DNA from: an uncultured Victivallales bacterium
Lineage (GTDB): Bacteria; Verrucomicrobiota; Lentisphaeria; Oligosphaerales; JAFGRS01
Assembly (NCBI GenBank): GCA_903834675.1
Contig: CAILKC010000075.1
Coordinates: 1 to 11,605, forward strand
Reading direction: 5' to 3'
DNA: 11,605 nucleotides
Shown: in pieces, positions 1 through 8,614 of the stretch
How positions within the stretch are numbered: position 1 is the stretch's first letter
How the letters are laid out: every line of letters starts with the position of its first letter
The notes under the pieces: generated by a model
Databases searched by the model: none
What the model was told of the DNA's origin: nothing
The model's input: the letters and a program-made list of their open reading frames with translations, nothing else
Program-made: the position numbers and the translations under genes

Positions 1-165
1 ACCGGGCATACCCCAGATTCTCAGCCCCAAAGGGGCGCCATAGCTGGCTGCGCGGTGCCCATGGGCTGTCGGTATGCCGCCCCGCCAGGGCTCAATCTCG
101 TTTTGGTCCATTCCCAGGGCGCTGCCCTGGGCTGAGGAATGGCCGCGCTTTCAGCGCTCCGCGGC
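1..165. repeat. Probable dispersed intergenic repeat (hairpin-rich), left end outside window
   Basis: No gene is convincing here. The stretch is packed with short inverted repeats: GCCCC-AAA-GGGGC (24-36), the palindrome GCCCATGGGC (57-66) and CCCAGGGC-GCT-GCCCTGGG (113-131). One forward translation reads 'RQGS...PRALPWA...RFQ'. From memory, similar fragments recur as short 'hypothetical proteins' translated out of dispersed repeats in high-GC environmental bacteria, so I read this as repeat DNA and not a coding region. Family membership is an inference, because only one copy is in the window. Bases 166-361 show neither a gene nor a clear promoter. Confidence 0.4.
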
Positions 166-361
166 GTCTGGCATTCGCGACACGTCCCGCCGGAAGTCTC
201 CCCCAAGAGTCAAGGGACCCGTTCTGCGCGCCGGAGGCGGAGACGATCGAAACAAGAACCCCTACGGAACTGACCTGCGCCCCGCCCGCCGCCCCAAGCT
301 TGCGTCGGCCGCCGCCTCCGGCTACCTTTGGCAAGCGTCGGCCCAAGCCGGAGAATCTCTG

Positions 362-808
362 ATGAGCCAGACCCCCCCGATCCCCAAGCCCGGTGAATCG
401 TTCACCTGCGCCGCCTGTGGCCGCGAGTCCATTGCCAAGATGCAGACCCTTATGGACGGCTGGCGCAGCCTTGGCGAGGCTATCGTCTGCGCTTTCTGCA
501 AGGCGCCCGTCGGGGCACCACTGCCGCGCCCGTCCAGCCCTGCCGACCAAGGGACGCTTCCGGACGCCGCCTCGACCGCCGCGCTGAACCGGCTGGCCAG
601 CTTTCTGGACACAACCCCCGAAGCCGCCCCGGAGTTCAAGGACAAGGACAGGGGCCACTTCTGTAAAGACTGTCGGCACTACTTCAAACACCCGTTCTAC
701 AGCCGCTGCCTGTTTCACGACAAGCCCGTGGAGCCCATGGATGACTGTCACGACTTTGCTCTCCGCCCCGCGGCAGCAGCCGACGCCGCCGCGGAACCCG
801 GCGCCTGA
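362..808 (+). CDS. Small protein with two four-cysteine clusters (probable zinc binding)
   Basis: This is a 148-residue protein with no signal peptide, so probably cytoplasmic. I do not recognise a named family. The N-terminal module has C16-x2-C19 and C43-x2-C46, the pattern of a zinc ribbon. The C-terminal module has C101-x2-C104, C116 and C129 followed by H-D-F, a compact second four-cysteine site that could bind zinc or, less likely, an Fe-S cluster. A proline/alanine-rich linker (about 50-95) separates them. The ATG at 362 is chosen because GGAG at 350-353 sits 8 nt upstream. The frame stays open further 5', but that extension is repeat-like and has no site supporting a start. The 3' end overlaps the next gene by 68 nt, indicating translational coupling and perhaps a shared role. 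The function is unknown; a regulatory or protein-binding role is only a guess. Confidence 0.72.
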   Translation: MSQTPPIPKPGESFTCAACGRESIAKMQTLMDGWRSLGEAIVCAFCKAPVGAPLPRPSSPADQGTLPDAASTAALNRLASFLDTTPEAAPEFKDKDRGHFCKDCRHYFKHPFYSRCLFHDKPVEPMDDCHDFALRPAAAADAAAEPGA

Positions 809-1751
809 AGCGCCCAAACGCCCTCGCCCGGCCACGCGGCCAGCGCGGACGCTGGCCACGCTCGGGGCGGTGCTCCTGCTCGCCGCCGGATTGCAGGGCT
901 GCCGGAGCGCCAACCCCACCCTGGCCGTGGGGGGCGTACCCTGGCCCTATGGACCGGGAGAACGGCCACGCTTCTACATGCTCTATCTGCCGGAGGCGCA
1001 GCTCGGCGTTCCTCTGGCGCTGGCCAGTCCAAGCACCTCTGGCTGGACCGACGAACGCATGGAGCGTGATGTCGCGCGCCTGCGGGCCGCGGGTCTCGAT
1101 GGCCTCATCCTCGGAATGCAGCCAGCGCTGTTCTCGGACACCTTCCAGAGCGAGCGTCTCCTCCGCTTCCTCGACCTCATCGAGAGCCAGGGCCCCGCGG
1201 CTCTCAGCGTCGTGCTGATGCTGGTCCCCCCGTCCCCCGCGGCGGCTGCCGTCGACGCCGAGATCGTCGGCAGATGGCTGACGGCCCACAACCTGCGGCG
1301 GCGTGCCTGCCTGCGTCAACTGGAGGGACGTATCATGCTGGTCTGCCCGCCTGACCTGACTCTGACCGGACTGCCACACCCAGCGCTGTACGTTGTGCGC
1401 GCCGGCTCGGCAGGAGCCGTTTGGACCTGGGGCGATCCCGCCGATCCCGCCTGCCTCAACCCCACCGGGCCGGAACGCCAGGTGCTGGTCCATGCCGGCT
1501 GGCGCGGTCGCCCCGCCTCGGCCGACGCCAAAGACCGCCCGCGCTGGGAACTCGAGCGCCGGGGCGGACGTACCCTGGAAGCAGAGCTGAAGCACGCCCT
1601 CAGCGCCAAGGCTGGCCTGATCTGCATCTCCAGTTGGAACAACTACGTCGCCGGTGACTTCGTTGAACCCAACTCGCTGGACAACGACGCCGTCCTCAGG
1701 AAGCTCACCATCATGATCCGGCACGCCAAGGAAGCCGGGCTCCAGCCCTGA
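741..1751 (+). CDS. Lipoprotein with degenerate GH99/GH71-like barrel
   Basis: The product is 336 residues. A long basic, proline-rich N-terminus (1-36) precedes a hydrophobic stretch (about 38-50) and the lipobox L-Q-G-C, with lipidated Cys54, so it is probably a membrane-anchored lipoprotein. The mature part begins with 'RFYMLYLP' and continues with an 'ERDVARLRAAGLDGLILGM' strand/helix, as in GH99/GH71-like barrels that open with an 'advance, walk and turn' helix pair. It ends with 'SSWNNYVAGDFVEPNS' (297-312), which aligns with the family motif SxNEWxEGTxIEP. In that alignment both catalytic glutamates are replaced (Asn301 and Ala304), although E309-P310 is kept. It may therefore bind, and not cleave, glycans. 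The ATG at 741 has GGAG at 730-733 and overlaps the upstream gene by 68 nt. The fold assignment is from motif recognition only. Confidence 0.75.
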   Translation: MTVTTLLSAPRQQPTPPRNPAPEAPKRPRPATRPARTLATLGAVLLLAAGLQGCRSANPTLAVGGVPWPYGPGERPRFYMLYLPEAQLGVPLALASPSTSGWTDERMERDVARLRAAGLDGLILGMQPALFSDTFQSERLLRFLDLIESQGPAALSVVLMLVPPSPAAAAVDAEIVGRWLTAHNLRRRACLRQLEGRIMLVCPPDLTLTGLPHPALYVVRAGSAGAVWTWGDPADPACLNPTGPERQVLVHAGWRGRPASADAKDRPRWELERRGGRTLEAELKHALSAKAGLICISSWNNYVAGDFVEPNSLDNDAVLRKLTIMIRHAKEAGLQP

Positions 1752-1752
1752 C

Positions 1753-1771
1753 CCGGGCGGGTTCAGCCCGG
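1753..1771 (+). terminator. Hairpin just after the lipoprotein stop codon
   Basis: CCGGGC (1753-1758) and GCCCGG (1766-1771) form a 6-bp GC stem with a 7-nt loop, starting 2 nt after the TGA of the lipoprotein gene. No T-run follows (ATTACAC), so this may be an mRNA-stabilising hairpin or a factor-dependent stop, not a classical intrinsic terminator. The rest of the 225-nt gap to the next start (to 1976) shows nothing else I can support. Confidence 0.3.
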
Positions 1772-1976
1772 ATTACACCCGTGAAGGCCTAAAGATGAAT
1801 ACAGAAGCCGGACGAAGAACATCTCGCACGTCAGAGCTACCACCCGTCCAGGTCAGGCATCCGGCAGGCCCGAGGCGCCCACTGGGGACTTTTCGGTACC
1901 TGAGCCGTTACGGTCATTCGATATTCAGCGAGTCTCGTACAGGGGAACACCCGGACACCACCTGGAGATTGTGCCG

Positions 1977-4900
1977 ATGAACGCTGCCTTGTTTAAGGGC
2001 CTGACGCTGGGTCTGGTCGCGAGTCTGGCGCTGGCCGCGGCAGAACAACCCAGCGTGCCAGCCCTATTGCGGCCCCAGGCGCTGCCGGGGGTTCCCCTGG
2101 AGATCGAGGCGGACCGGGAGTGGAGTACGACGATCACCATGCCGGTGCTGGCCGAGGGGGAAACGCCCGTTCTGGCGCTCCGCGCCTATGCCCAGGGTGG
2201 CGGTGGCTGCAACTATGTGCTGCAGGTTCTCCTCGACGGCTTGCCGCTGGGCGAATCCCCTCTGCACCGCCGCCTGCTCAACAAGCTCCCCTCCTTCGAT
2301 CCGCCGAACACAACCTACCATTTCGCTTGGCACGATCCGGCACAACACCTCTGGATGACGATGTTCGGCCAGGCCGAGCCGATCACCTGGGGCGGCACCG
2401 GCCGGGATACCGAGTTCCTCTTTGATCTGAGTGGACTGGTGCAAGGCGGTCACGACCTCACCCTCGGCTTCCGCCACGGCATGCCCAGCCTGCCGACGGC
2501 GATCGGACGCGACCGGGCGCCACTGATCGTCGCCGACGCCGCACTGGGCACCCTGCGGAGCCCGGACGTGGCGCGGCTGCGGCAGGTGGTGGAAGGCATC
2601 CTGGACCTCCGCCCGGTGCCCATCACCGCTACGCTCCCCGCCGGCGCAACCCCAGGCGAACCGCCCTACGAAGTGACCTGGTCAGGCCGCCCGGAGGCGC
2701 CGCCAGCACAGGTGGCATTCGAGGACCTCAGCACCTGGACCGCGCGGGCCGGCGGCGACCTGCAGGTCTCGCTGCAGGCCTCCGCCGAGCGCCGGATCTG
2801 GCGCGGCAGGACCGCCTGCCTGACCTACTCCGGCGGCACCACCGCCACCACCGTGCTCCTGCGGCCGGCCGCACCCATCCCCGTCCCGGCCGCCACGGAC
2901 GCCGGCAGCCTGTGGCTCTTCCCCGACCTCGAGCGTATGAAGGACACGCCGCCGCAGATCTTCGCCATCCTGGAAGACAGTGCCGGGCGAGAGTACAGCG
3001 TGGACCTCGGACAGGTCCATAACTCCTACTGGGTCCTGCAGCACGGCGTCCTCTGCCCACCCAGACTGCAGGGCGCCGAGACCGCCCTGCGCTTCACCGG
3101 ACTGACCATCGCCCTACAGCCGGTCAAGGAGGGTCAGCGCCGCCTGTACCTGGAGTCGCTGGCCTTCTATGCCCGCAACCGCAAGCCGTTCAGCGAAAAC
3201 ACCCGGCCCACCCAACCCGCGTTTCCGACCCACGCCGACGGCATGCTGCCCACCCCGCCGACTGCTGCCGCGGTGCAGGCCGCAGCGGACGGCCAGGGCG
3301 CCCGCTTCTCCTGCGTGACTCCGGCGGGCACCTTGCGCTACCGCGTGAACCCCGCGGCCGGGCTCTTCGAAGGTATCCAGGCCCAGTGGAATGACGGGCC
3401 GTGGTTCCGCCCCATGGCGGGCGGCGACATCGCCCTGGACCGGCCCCCCACCGCACCCCCTGCCGCCACGGAGTTGCTCGAGTCGCGCCTTGCAGGCGGC
3501 ACTCTGCAGGCCCGCTGGCAGCGCGGCAGCACCTGGGAGGCGTCCTACACTCTGCGCGGTCGCACGCTGGTCGTGGAGGTCAGCTGCCGCGGCGGCAGCG
3601 CCGCGGGACTTCAGTTCGGCCAGGTCGCCGACCTCGCTGGCGTACGTGGCTTCGAGGTACCTTACCTCAAGTACGGCTGGGGGTACGGCCCGCGTCTCGC
3701 CTGCGGCGGCGGCCTGTTCGTTGCGGTCCTGGCGGACTGGTACCACAGCAACGCCAGCCGCATCGACGGCAACGCGGCGACCTCGCGTCAGGACTGCGTG
3801 CCCCTGATGGGTGGCACCTCCTACAAACCTCTGACCGATGGCCGCCGGAACGATCTCGCCGACCGCGTCCTGATCACCGTCTCGCCCGAATTTGACGATA
3901 CCCTGCCGAACCTCCCGCACCCCGCCTCGCCCCACCGGCAACGGCTCGCCCCCTACCTCTTCGTCATGGCCTCGACCATGCAGCCAAACCTGTGGCGCAC
4001 CCTGAAGCGCTACGGCCTGGACTATGTCATGACCTGCGACTTTGCCGGCTTCTACGTGCAGGACTACGCCGAAGGCTTCGCCGGACGCTGGCGCCCACAC
4101 CCCTCGCTGACCCTCGAGCAAGTCCGCGACTACCGCCGTGGCATCAAGGACCTCGGCTACCTCTTCGGCGCCTACAGCGATCTGCGCGACTGGTTTCCCC
4201 TGAATGAGTTCTGGAACGAGAACTGCGTTTCGCTTGACTCCGATGGTGACCTGACCGATGGCTGGTATGGGAACTTTCGCTGCAAGCCCAACTACCTGCC
4301 CGTAATGGCCCGCCTGGTAGGCAAAAAGGCGCAGGCCGAATACCCGCCAGACACGGTTTATATGGACACCCACTCCTGCGTCGGGGCCGACGCCTGCGAC
4401 TTCGAGGCCGGCGTCCCCGGCGCCGGCAGCGCCCGGGAGCAGATCTACTTCAATGTCGACAGCATGCTGGAAACGCGGAAGTGGTACGGCAGCGTGGTGA
4501 GCGAAGGGGCAGTGCGCTGGATGTACGCCGGCATCGCCGATGTGGACTACGCCTCGCTCTTCATGAGCCAACCCGCCCACCTCGCCCTGCCCTTGCTCAA
4601 CTTCGACCTGCAGAAGATCCACCCGCTGAACCTCGGCACCATGATGGGCTACAGCCCCGAGGTGTTCCTCGGCACGGACAAGGCGGCGATGGCCACGCTG
4701 TGGAAGGATAACGGCGCCCGACCGGCCCCGGCGCCGTTCTACCACTACGTCGCCACCAGCCTGGCCTACGGACACATGCTCATGCTCGGCTACGGCTACC
4801 TGCCACCGCTGTCACGCATGCTCCATCTGTACGCCCTCATGCAGGGCCTGCAGACCGAGTACCTGACCGACACGGTTGCCGAAATCCGCTACCACGATGG

Positions 4901-5507
4901 CGCCGACTTCGTCTCAGCCAGCCAGGCCCTGCTCAACGCTACCCTCGACAAACGCCGCCTACGGGTGCGCTACAACCGCGGGCTGACCTTACACGTGAAC
5001 CTGAACCCAACCGACGCCTGGTCGATCGAAGGCTACGAACTCCCCCCCTTCGGCTGGCTCGCTACCGGCCCCAATGGCATCCTCGCCTACAGCGCCCTGA
5101 TCGAGGGACAGCGTGTGGACGCCGTACGCTGTCCGACCTACCTCTATCTCGCCACAGGCACGAAACCGGCCCGTCTGGGCGCCGTCGAGGTGCAGGGTGC
5201 GGCATGGCTGAAACGTGAAGCCGTCGGCTGGCGGCTCATCCCCTGCGGCGACCTCGGGCCCTGGCAGTCATTCCCCGCCGCAGGACTGCCGGCGTTCCAG
5301 CGGGACCTACGGCTTACCCAGGTGCCAGAGCAACGTGGGGTGACTCGCCTGACTCTCGATACACAGGCATTGCTGGGCAAGACCCCGGCCGCCACCACGG
5401 TGCAGGCGTTTGGCGCCGATGGCAAACCGGCACCCGCCGCGATCTCGGCAACCGACCGACTCACGATCCAAACCACGCCGACCGTCGTCGATTACCTGCT
5501 CCAGTGA
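1977..5507 (+). CDS. Large exported glycoside hydrolase, GH101/GH129-like
   Basis: The product is 1176 residues. The N-terminus is a clean Sec signal peptide (Lys7, hydrophobic core about 8-20, cleavage near ALAAA-EQ at 22/23), so it is exported. The layout suggests an N-terminal beta-sandwich (about 25-200), further beta domains, a mutarotase-like beta domain (about 440-620), an alpha/beta barrel (about 655-960) and a beta C-terminus. In the barrel, the strand end 'VYMDTHSC' gives D797 as candidate nucleophile and 'VVSEGAV' gives E843 as candidate acid/base. Their spacing resembles GH129/GH101 alpha-N-acetylgalactosaminidases, and 'MSQPAHLALPLLNFDL' fits the next barrel strand. The substrate is unproven; an alpha-linked amino sugar or galactose is a family-based guess. 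The ATG at 1977 is preferred over the GTG at 1971 because GGAG at 1964-1967 lies 9 nt from the ATG but only 3 nt from the GTG. It is convergent with the minus-strand hydrolase. Confidence 0.85.
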   Translation: MNAALFKGLTLGLVASLALAAAEQPSVPALLRPQALPGVPLEIEADREWSTTITMPVLAEGETPVLALRAYAQGGGGCNYVLQVLLDGLPLGESPLHRRLLNKLPSFDPPNTTYHFAWHDPAQHLWMTMFGQAEPITWGGTGRDTEFLFDLSGLVQGGHDLTLGFRHGMPSLPTAIGRDRAPLIVADAALGTLRSPDVARLRQVVEGILDLRPVPITATLPAGATPGEPPYEVTWSGRPEAPPAQVAFEDLSTWTARAGGDLQVSLQASAERRIWRGRTACLTYSGGTTATTVLLRPAAPIPVPAATDAGSLWLFPDLERMKDTPPQIFAILEDSAGREYSVDLGQVHNSYWVLQHGVLCPPRLQGAETALRFTGLTIALQPVKEGQRRLYLESLAFYARNRKPFSENTRPTQPAFPTHADGMLPTPPTAAAVQAAADGQGARFSCVTPAGTLRYRVNPAAGLFEGIQAQWNDGPWFRPMAGGDIALDRPPTAPPAATELLESRLAGGTLQARWQRGSTWEASYTLRGRTLVVEVSCRGGSAAGLQFGQVADLAGVRGFEVPYLKYGWGYGPRLACGGGLFVAVLADWYHSNASRIDGNAATSRQDCVPLMGGTSYKPLTDGRRNDLADRVLITVSPEFDDTLPNLPHPASPHRQRLAPYLFVMASTMQPNLWRTLKRYGLDYVMTCDFAGFYVQDYAEGFAGRWRPHPSLTLEQVRDYRRGIKDLGYLFGAYSDLRDWFPLNEFWNENCVSLDSDGDLTDGWYGNFRCKPNYLPVMARLVGKKAQAEYPPDTVYMDTHSCVGADACDFEAGVPGAGSAREQIYFNVDSMLETRKWYGSVVSEGAVRWMYAGIADVDYASLFMSQPAHLALPLLNFDLQKIHPLNLGTMMGYSPEVFLGTDKAAMATLWKDNGARPAPAPFYHYVATSLAYGHMLMLGYGYLPPLSRMLHLYALMQGLQTEYLTDTVAEIRYHDGADFVSASQALLNATLDKRRLRVRYNRGLTLHVNLNPTDAWSIEGYELPPFGWLATGPNGILAYSALIEGQRVDAVRCPTYLYLATGTKPARLGAVEVQGAAWLKREAVGWRLIPCGDLGPWQSFPAAGLPAFQRDLRLTQVPEQRGVTRLTLDTQALLGKTPAATTVQAFGADGKPAPAAISATDRLTIQTTPTVVDYLLQ

Positions 5508-5549
5508 CCCACAGCTGGCGCTCTAGTCCCCTTGGAGCCGGCGGTCCGC

Positions 5550-5565
5550 TGCGGCTTCGGCCGTA
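5550..5565. terminator. UUCG-tetraloop hairpin between convergent genes
   Basis: TGCGGC-TTCG-GCCGTA folds into a 6-bp stem (one G-U pair) capped by a stable UUCG loop. It lies in the 68-nt gap between two converging hydrolase genes and could slow transcription from either side. No T-run is present on either strand, so it is only a weak terminator candidate. Confidence 0.3.
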
Positions 5566-5575
5566 TCCCCCTGCC

Positions 5576-8542
5576 TCACGGCGCGGCCCGGCGCACCTTG
5601 GCGGCCACATCGGTGCTGAAGACCGGCACCTCCACGACCAGCTGCTGCGCCCGCGCCTCGATCAGAGTGCTGGCGCCGGGCTTGCCGCTCGCCGTATCCC
5701 ACCACTCGACCGTGTAGCGGCCGTCCGGAATGCCTTGGAGAGTGACCCGCGTGGCCGCGATCTCGCCGGGGGCAAGGCCTTGGTTGTGGTGGTACCAGGT
5801 ATAGCGCTCGTTCTTGAACCACAGAATGGCGGCCACCTGCCCGGGCGTCGTGCTGCCGTTGGCCAGCCCGTACACCTGCAGCCCGGGATCGTCCCGACGC
5901 CGGTACCCCGGCAGGCTGTAATCGACAAAGACCCAGTCCTTACCCACGTTGTCCACCCGGATGCGGTGCTGGCCGGCCGACACATCGACCCGGTAGGCGC
6001 CGTTGAACTGCAGCAGGGTCGCGGTGCCGTTGTCCTCGTCCGGAAAATCCTTCTCCAGCGCGACCTGCTCGTCAACCAACACCCTGAGGCTGGCCCCGCC
6101 GTACCCGGAAACGCCGCTCACCCGCACCACAAACTCGCCCGCCTGGCCATAGTCCACCACGAAGGTAGCAGGGTTGTGCAGCGCCAGATGATTACCCGTG
6201 CCATGCAGCACTCGGCTCAGGGCAGCGCGGTTGTCGACCTGGCCATCAGGATGGATGACGAAGGTGTTCGGTTGGTTGGAGGGAGCCGGCTCCCAACTTG
6301 ACGCCGTGGGGAGCAAGTCCAGATCCTCTCGCCGCGGCGCCGGCGGCGGCCCGGCGTACGCTATCCCCGCCACACTCACCGGCCGGAAATCGGTGGTGTT
6401 CAGCGGCAGGCCACGAACAAACTCGGCAACCGGACGGAAGTGGTGATAGAGGTCCAGCGGCTCGACGTAGTTATCCCACCACCACAACATCCCAGTGCCA
6501 GCACCATTGCTCATCAGGCCGCTCCAGAGGCCGTTGTGAAGGTGGATCCCGGACGTGTCTGCGGTCGTCCCCTGCGCCTCGGTGCCGGTGCCGTATTCGC
6601 CAAAGTAGTGCGGTTTGCCATAACGCTTCGCCTTCTCGATGCAGATGCGGGCCATGTAGGCGGCCGGGTCGCGGGCCCCGTACTGGTGGCTCTGGATGTA
6701 GTCCATCTCCGGCAACCCGTCCACCGCCGCATCGCCCGCCGTGCCGGCCCAACTCGTCGTGATCAGGTGCGCATAGGGGTCCAGGCCGCGCAGATACCGG
6801 GCCATCTCCTGATGCCAGGCGGCAACCTCCGCACTGACGTACGTCTCGATGATGTCCACCTCGTTCCAGAACTCCCAGGAGAGCACCGCGGGCTGGTGGC
6901 CCCAACGCGCCACGATGTAACGTAACCGATTCTTGAACAGCGCCTTCGCGGCCGGATTGGTGAAGAACTCCTGCGGCTGGCTGAGCGGCCCGCCATTCGC
7001 CGCGTTGTAGGGACACTGGGCCCAGGTGGCGTGCGGCGGCTTGATCCGCAGCGAGTTGAAGGAGTCAATACAGAACATGACACGAAGTCCCGAGCGCTCG
7101 GCCAGATCGAGCATGGTGTCGAGACGCCAGGCGGCGGCCAGGTCGATGCGCCCCAGGCCCGCCGTATCTTGCGCCCCGCGGGCCGTACGTTCAAGCGTGA
7201 AACAATCAAAGGGCCCCACCCAAACACGGGCGTAGTTGGCGCCGTTCTCCGCCAGGCGCTTCCAGTAGCGGTCGTAGTCGTACGTGCCGCCCTTACCCGG
7301 CCAGCACACGTTCTCCCCGATGGCAAAGTAGGGTTCGCCGTTGTCCAACTCAAAGTAAAGCGGATTGGTCCGGCTGACGCGCACCAATCCGGGGTGGGCC
7401 GACGGCGTACAGGTGAAGCTGGCTTCGGCGCTGCGCACGCTGGCGCCGCCGTTCTGCAGCGTGAGCCAGTAGCGGTAGGCGCCGACCTCACGCGGACAGT
7501 ACCTGACCGCCCAGCCGGCCTGGCCGGTGGGAGTGACCCGCTCGGTATCGGCAAGCAGAGCCCGCTCGTAACCCCAGCCGTAGAACCCCGGTACGACCTC
7601 CTCCTTGCCGGAGGGTGTGACAAAGTGCCCATCCAGCGCCACCTGGCCCGGATCAAACGGATTGGTGTAGCGAGCGCGCAGGTCGACGGCCACCTCGAAG
7701 CGGCCATAGGCAGGCACGCCGTCCGCCTGCGCCTTGGTCCCCACGATGGCGGCCTCGCTAGCCCCAGTCAAACTGGCGCGCGGCACCTCCATCCGAGCCT
7801 TGAAGGCAGCCTGCGCCGCGCGGGTCTCGGTGCTGCTGCAGGTTGCCAGCGTGAAGCCCAGACGTACCGACTTCCCCGGCTCAAGGCGAGTCGGAGCACG
7901 GGCGAAAATCTGGATTTCGTACGCCGACGTCTTGAAACGACGGTCGTCCTGGATGCTGACCAGGCTCACGGTCTGCCAGTCCGGCACCAGCGCCAGCGAG
8001 GTGTCAGCCGTCACCGGCCACAGCAGACGCTCGAACCCGGACTCAGAGAAAAATGAGTAGGGCTCGGCCAAGGCCAGCGGAAACACTCCGCTGCGCACGG
8101 TGTCGCCAGCGGTCAGCGCCCATTCCCGCCCCTTCAAGGAGTCCAGATCGAGAAACAGTTGGGCCGCCACCGCCGCGCTCTCGAGCGCCTGGCGCGGCGT
8201 GACCTCGTAGTCAATGCGAACCGCCCCCGCCTGGCGTTTGACCGTGCAGACGTAGTCGAAGACCGCCGCGCCGCCGGCCGGCGAACTGCCCCGGGTCGTC
8301 TGCGTTGCCGTGGCGGGGTCGTTCAACCGTTGCGTGACCGCGGCATCACGCAAGCTGCCGTGCTGGCCCTGCCACTGCGGCTGCGGAATCAGCAGGTTGA
8401 TCTCCCCGACGGCGCGCTGGCCATCCACGGTCACGCCTTGAATCAGCCCCGACTCGGCCTGCTCCACCGTCAACTCCACCGCCGCCAGTCCTGCCGCTGC
8501 CAAGGTTGCCAAGAGCGTGCCGCGAACGTACTCCAAGGCCAT
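5576..8542 (-). CDS. Exported DUF5060 + GH5-like (clan GH-A) glycoside hydrolase
   Basis: The product is 988 residues. The signal peptide 'MALEYVRGTLLATLAAAG' ends in GLAA-VE near residue 22. Residues about 25-260 form a beta-rich domain I do not recognise. A DUF5060-type Ig-like domain follows (about 275-380; 'FTPSG..VPGFYGWGYE'-like pattern). A clan GH-A barrel (about 395-735) contains 'SWEFWNEVD' with acid/base E561 after N560, and 'HYFGEYGTG' with nucleophile E649. 'LWWWDNY' (about 686-692) fits the final barrel strand tryptophans. Residues about 795-875 look like a jelly-roll carbohydrate-binding module, and the tail is a further beta domain. Retaining endo-hydrolysis of a beta-linked polysaccharide is likely from the clan, but the substrate is unknown. 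The ATG at 8542 has AAGGAA at good spacing (8549-8554); the in-frame GTG at 8572 lacks a comparable site and would place ten residues before the signal peptide. Confidence 0.87.
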   Translation of the reverse strand: MALEYVRGTLLATLAAAGLAAVELTVEQAESGLIQGVTVDGQRAVGEINLLIPQPQWQGQHGSLRDAAVTQRLNDPATATQTTRGSSPAGGAAVFDYVCTVKRQAGAVRIDYEVTPRQALESAAVAAQLFLDLDSLKGREWALTAGDTVRSGVFPLALAEPYSFFSESGFERLLWPVTADTSLALVPDWQTVSLVSIQDDRRFKTSAYEIQIFARAPTRLEPGKSVRLGFTLATCSSTETRAAQAAFKARMEVPRASLTGASEAAIVGTKAQADGVPAYGRFEVAVDLRARYTNPFDPGQVALDGHFVTPSGKEEVVPGFYGWGYERALLADTERVTPTGQAGWAVRYCPREVGAYRYWLTLQNGGASVRSAEASFTCTPSAHPGLVRVSRTNPLYFELDNGEPYFAIGENVCWPGKGGTYDYDRYWKRLAENGANYARVWVGPFDCFTLERTARGAQDTAGLGRIDLAAAWRLDTMLDLAERSGLRVMFCIDSFNSLRIKPPHATWAQCPYNAANGGPLSQPQEFFTNPAAKALFKNRLRYIVARWGHQPAVLSWEFWNEVDIIETYVSAEVAAWHQEMARYLRGLDPYAHLITTSWAGTAGDAAVDGLPEMDYIQSHQYGARDPAAYMARICIEKAKRYGKPHYFGEYGTGTEAQGTTADTSGIHLHNGLWSGLMSNGAGTGMLWWWDNYVEPLDLYHHFRPVAEFVRGLPLNTTDFRPVSVAGIAYAGPPPAPRREDLDLLPTASSWEPAPSNQPNTFVIHPDGQVDNRAALSRVLHGTGNHLALHNPATFVVDYGQAGEFVVRVSGVSGYGGASLRVLVDEQVALEKDFPDEDNGTATLLQFNGAYRVDVSAGQHRIRVDNVGKDWVFVDYSLPGYRRRDDPGLQVYGLANGSTTPGQVAAILWFKNERYTWYHHNQGLAPGEIAATRVTLQGIPDGRYTVEWWDTASGKPGASTLIEARAQQLVVEVPVFSTDVAAKVRRAAP

Positions 8543-8614
8543 ACTCGATTCCTTTCCCGTAAACGTGCTCACCCGCGGCCTTGCACCAAAGGATTCTACA
8601 AAAGCCTCACCATA

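Noticed and set aside
684..1724. Minus-strand open frame (346 codons) opposite the lipoprotein gene
   Set aside because: No signal, domain or ribosome site, and the opposite strand has a lipobox and GH-like motifs.
1971..1976. GTG at 1971 as the start of the large hydrolase
   Set aside because: The GGAG site is only 3 nt away; the ATG at 1977 has 9-nt spacing and begins a cleaner signal peptide.
1795..1980. 61-codon plus-strand frame between the lipoprotein and the large hydrolase
   Set aside because: No ribosome site or recognisable content, and it overlaps the next gene's start; nothing supports translation.
3114..4775. Long minus-strand open frame (553 codons) opposite the GH101/129-like gene
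   Set aside because: It is antisense to a gene with signal peptide, barrel motifs and good start site; long shadow frames are expected at this GC content and its product has low-complexity composition.
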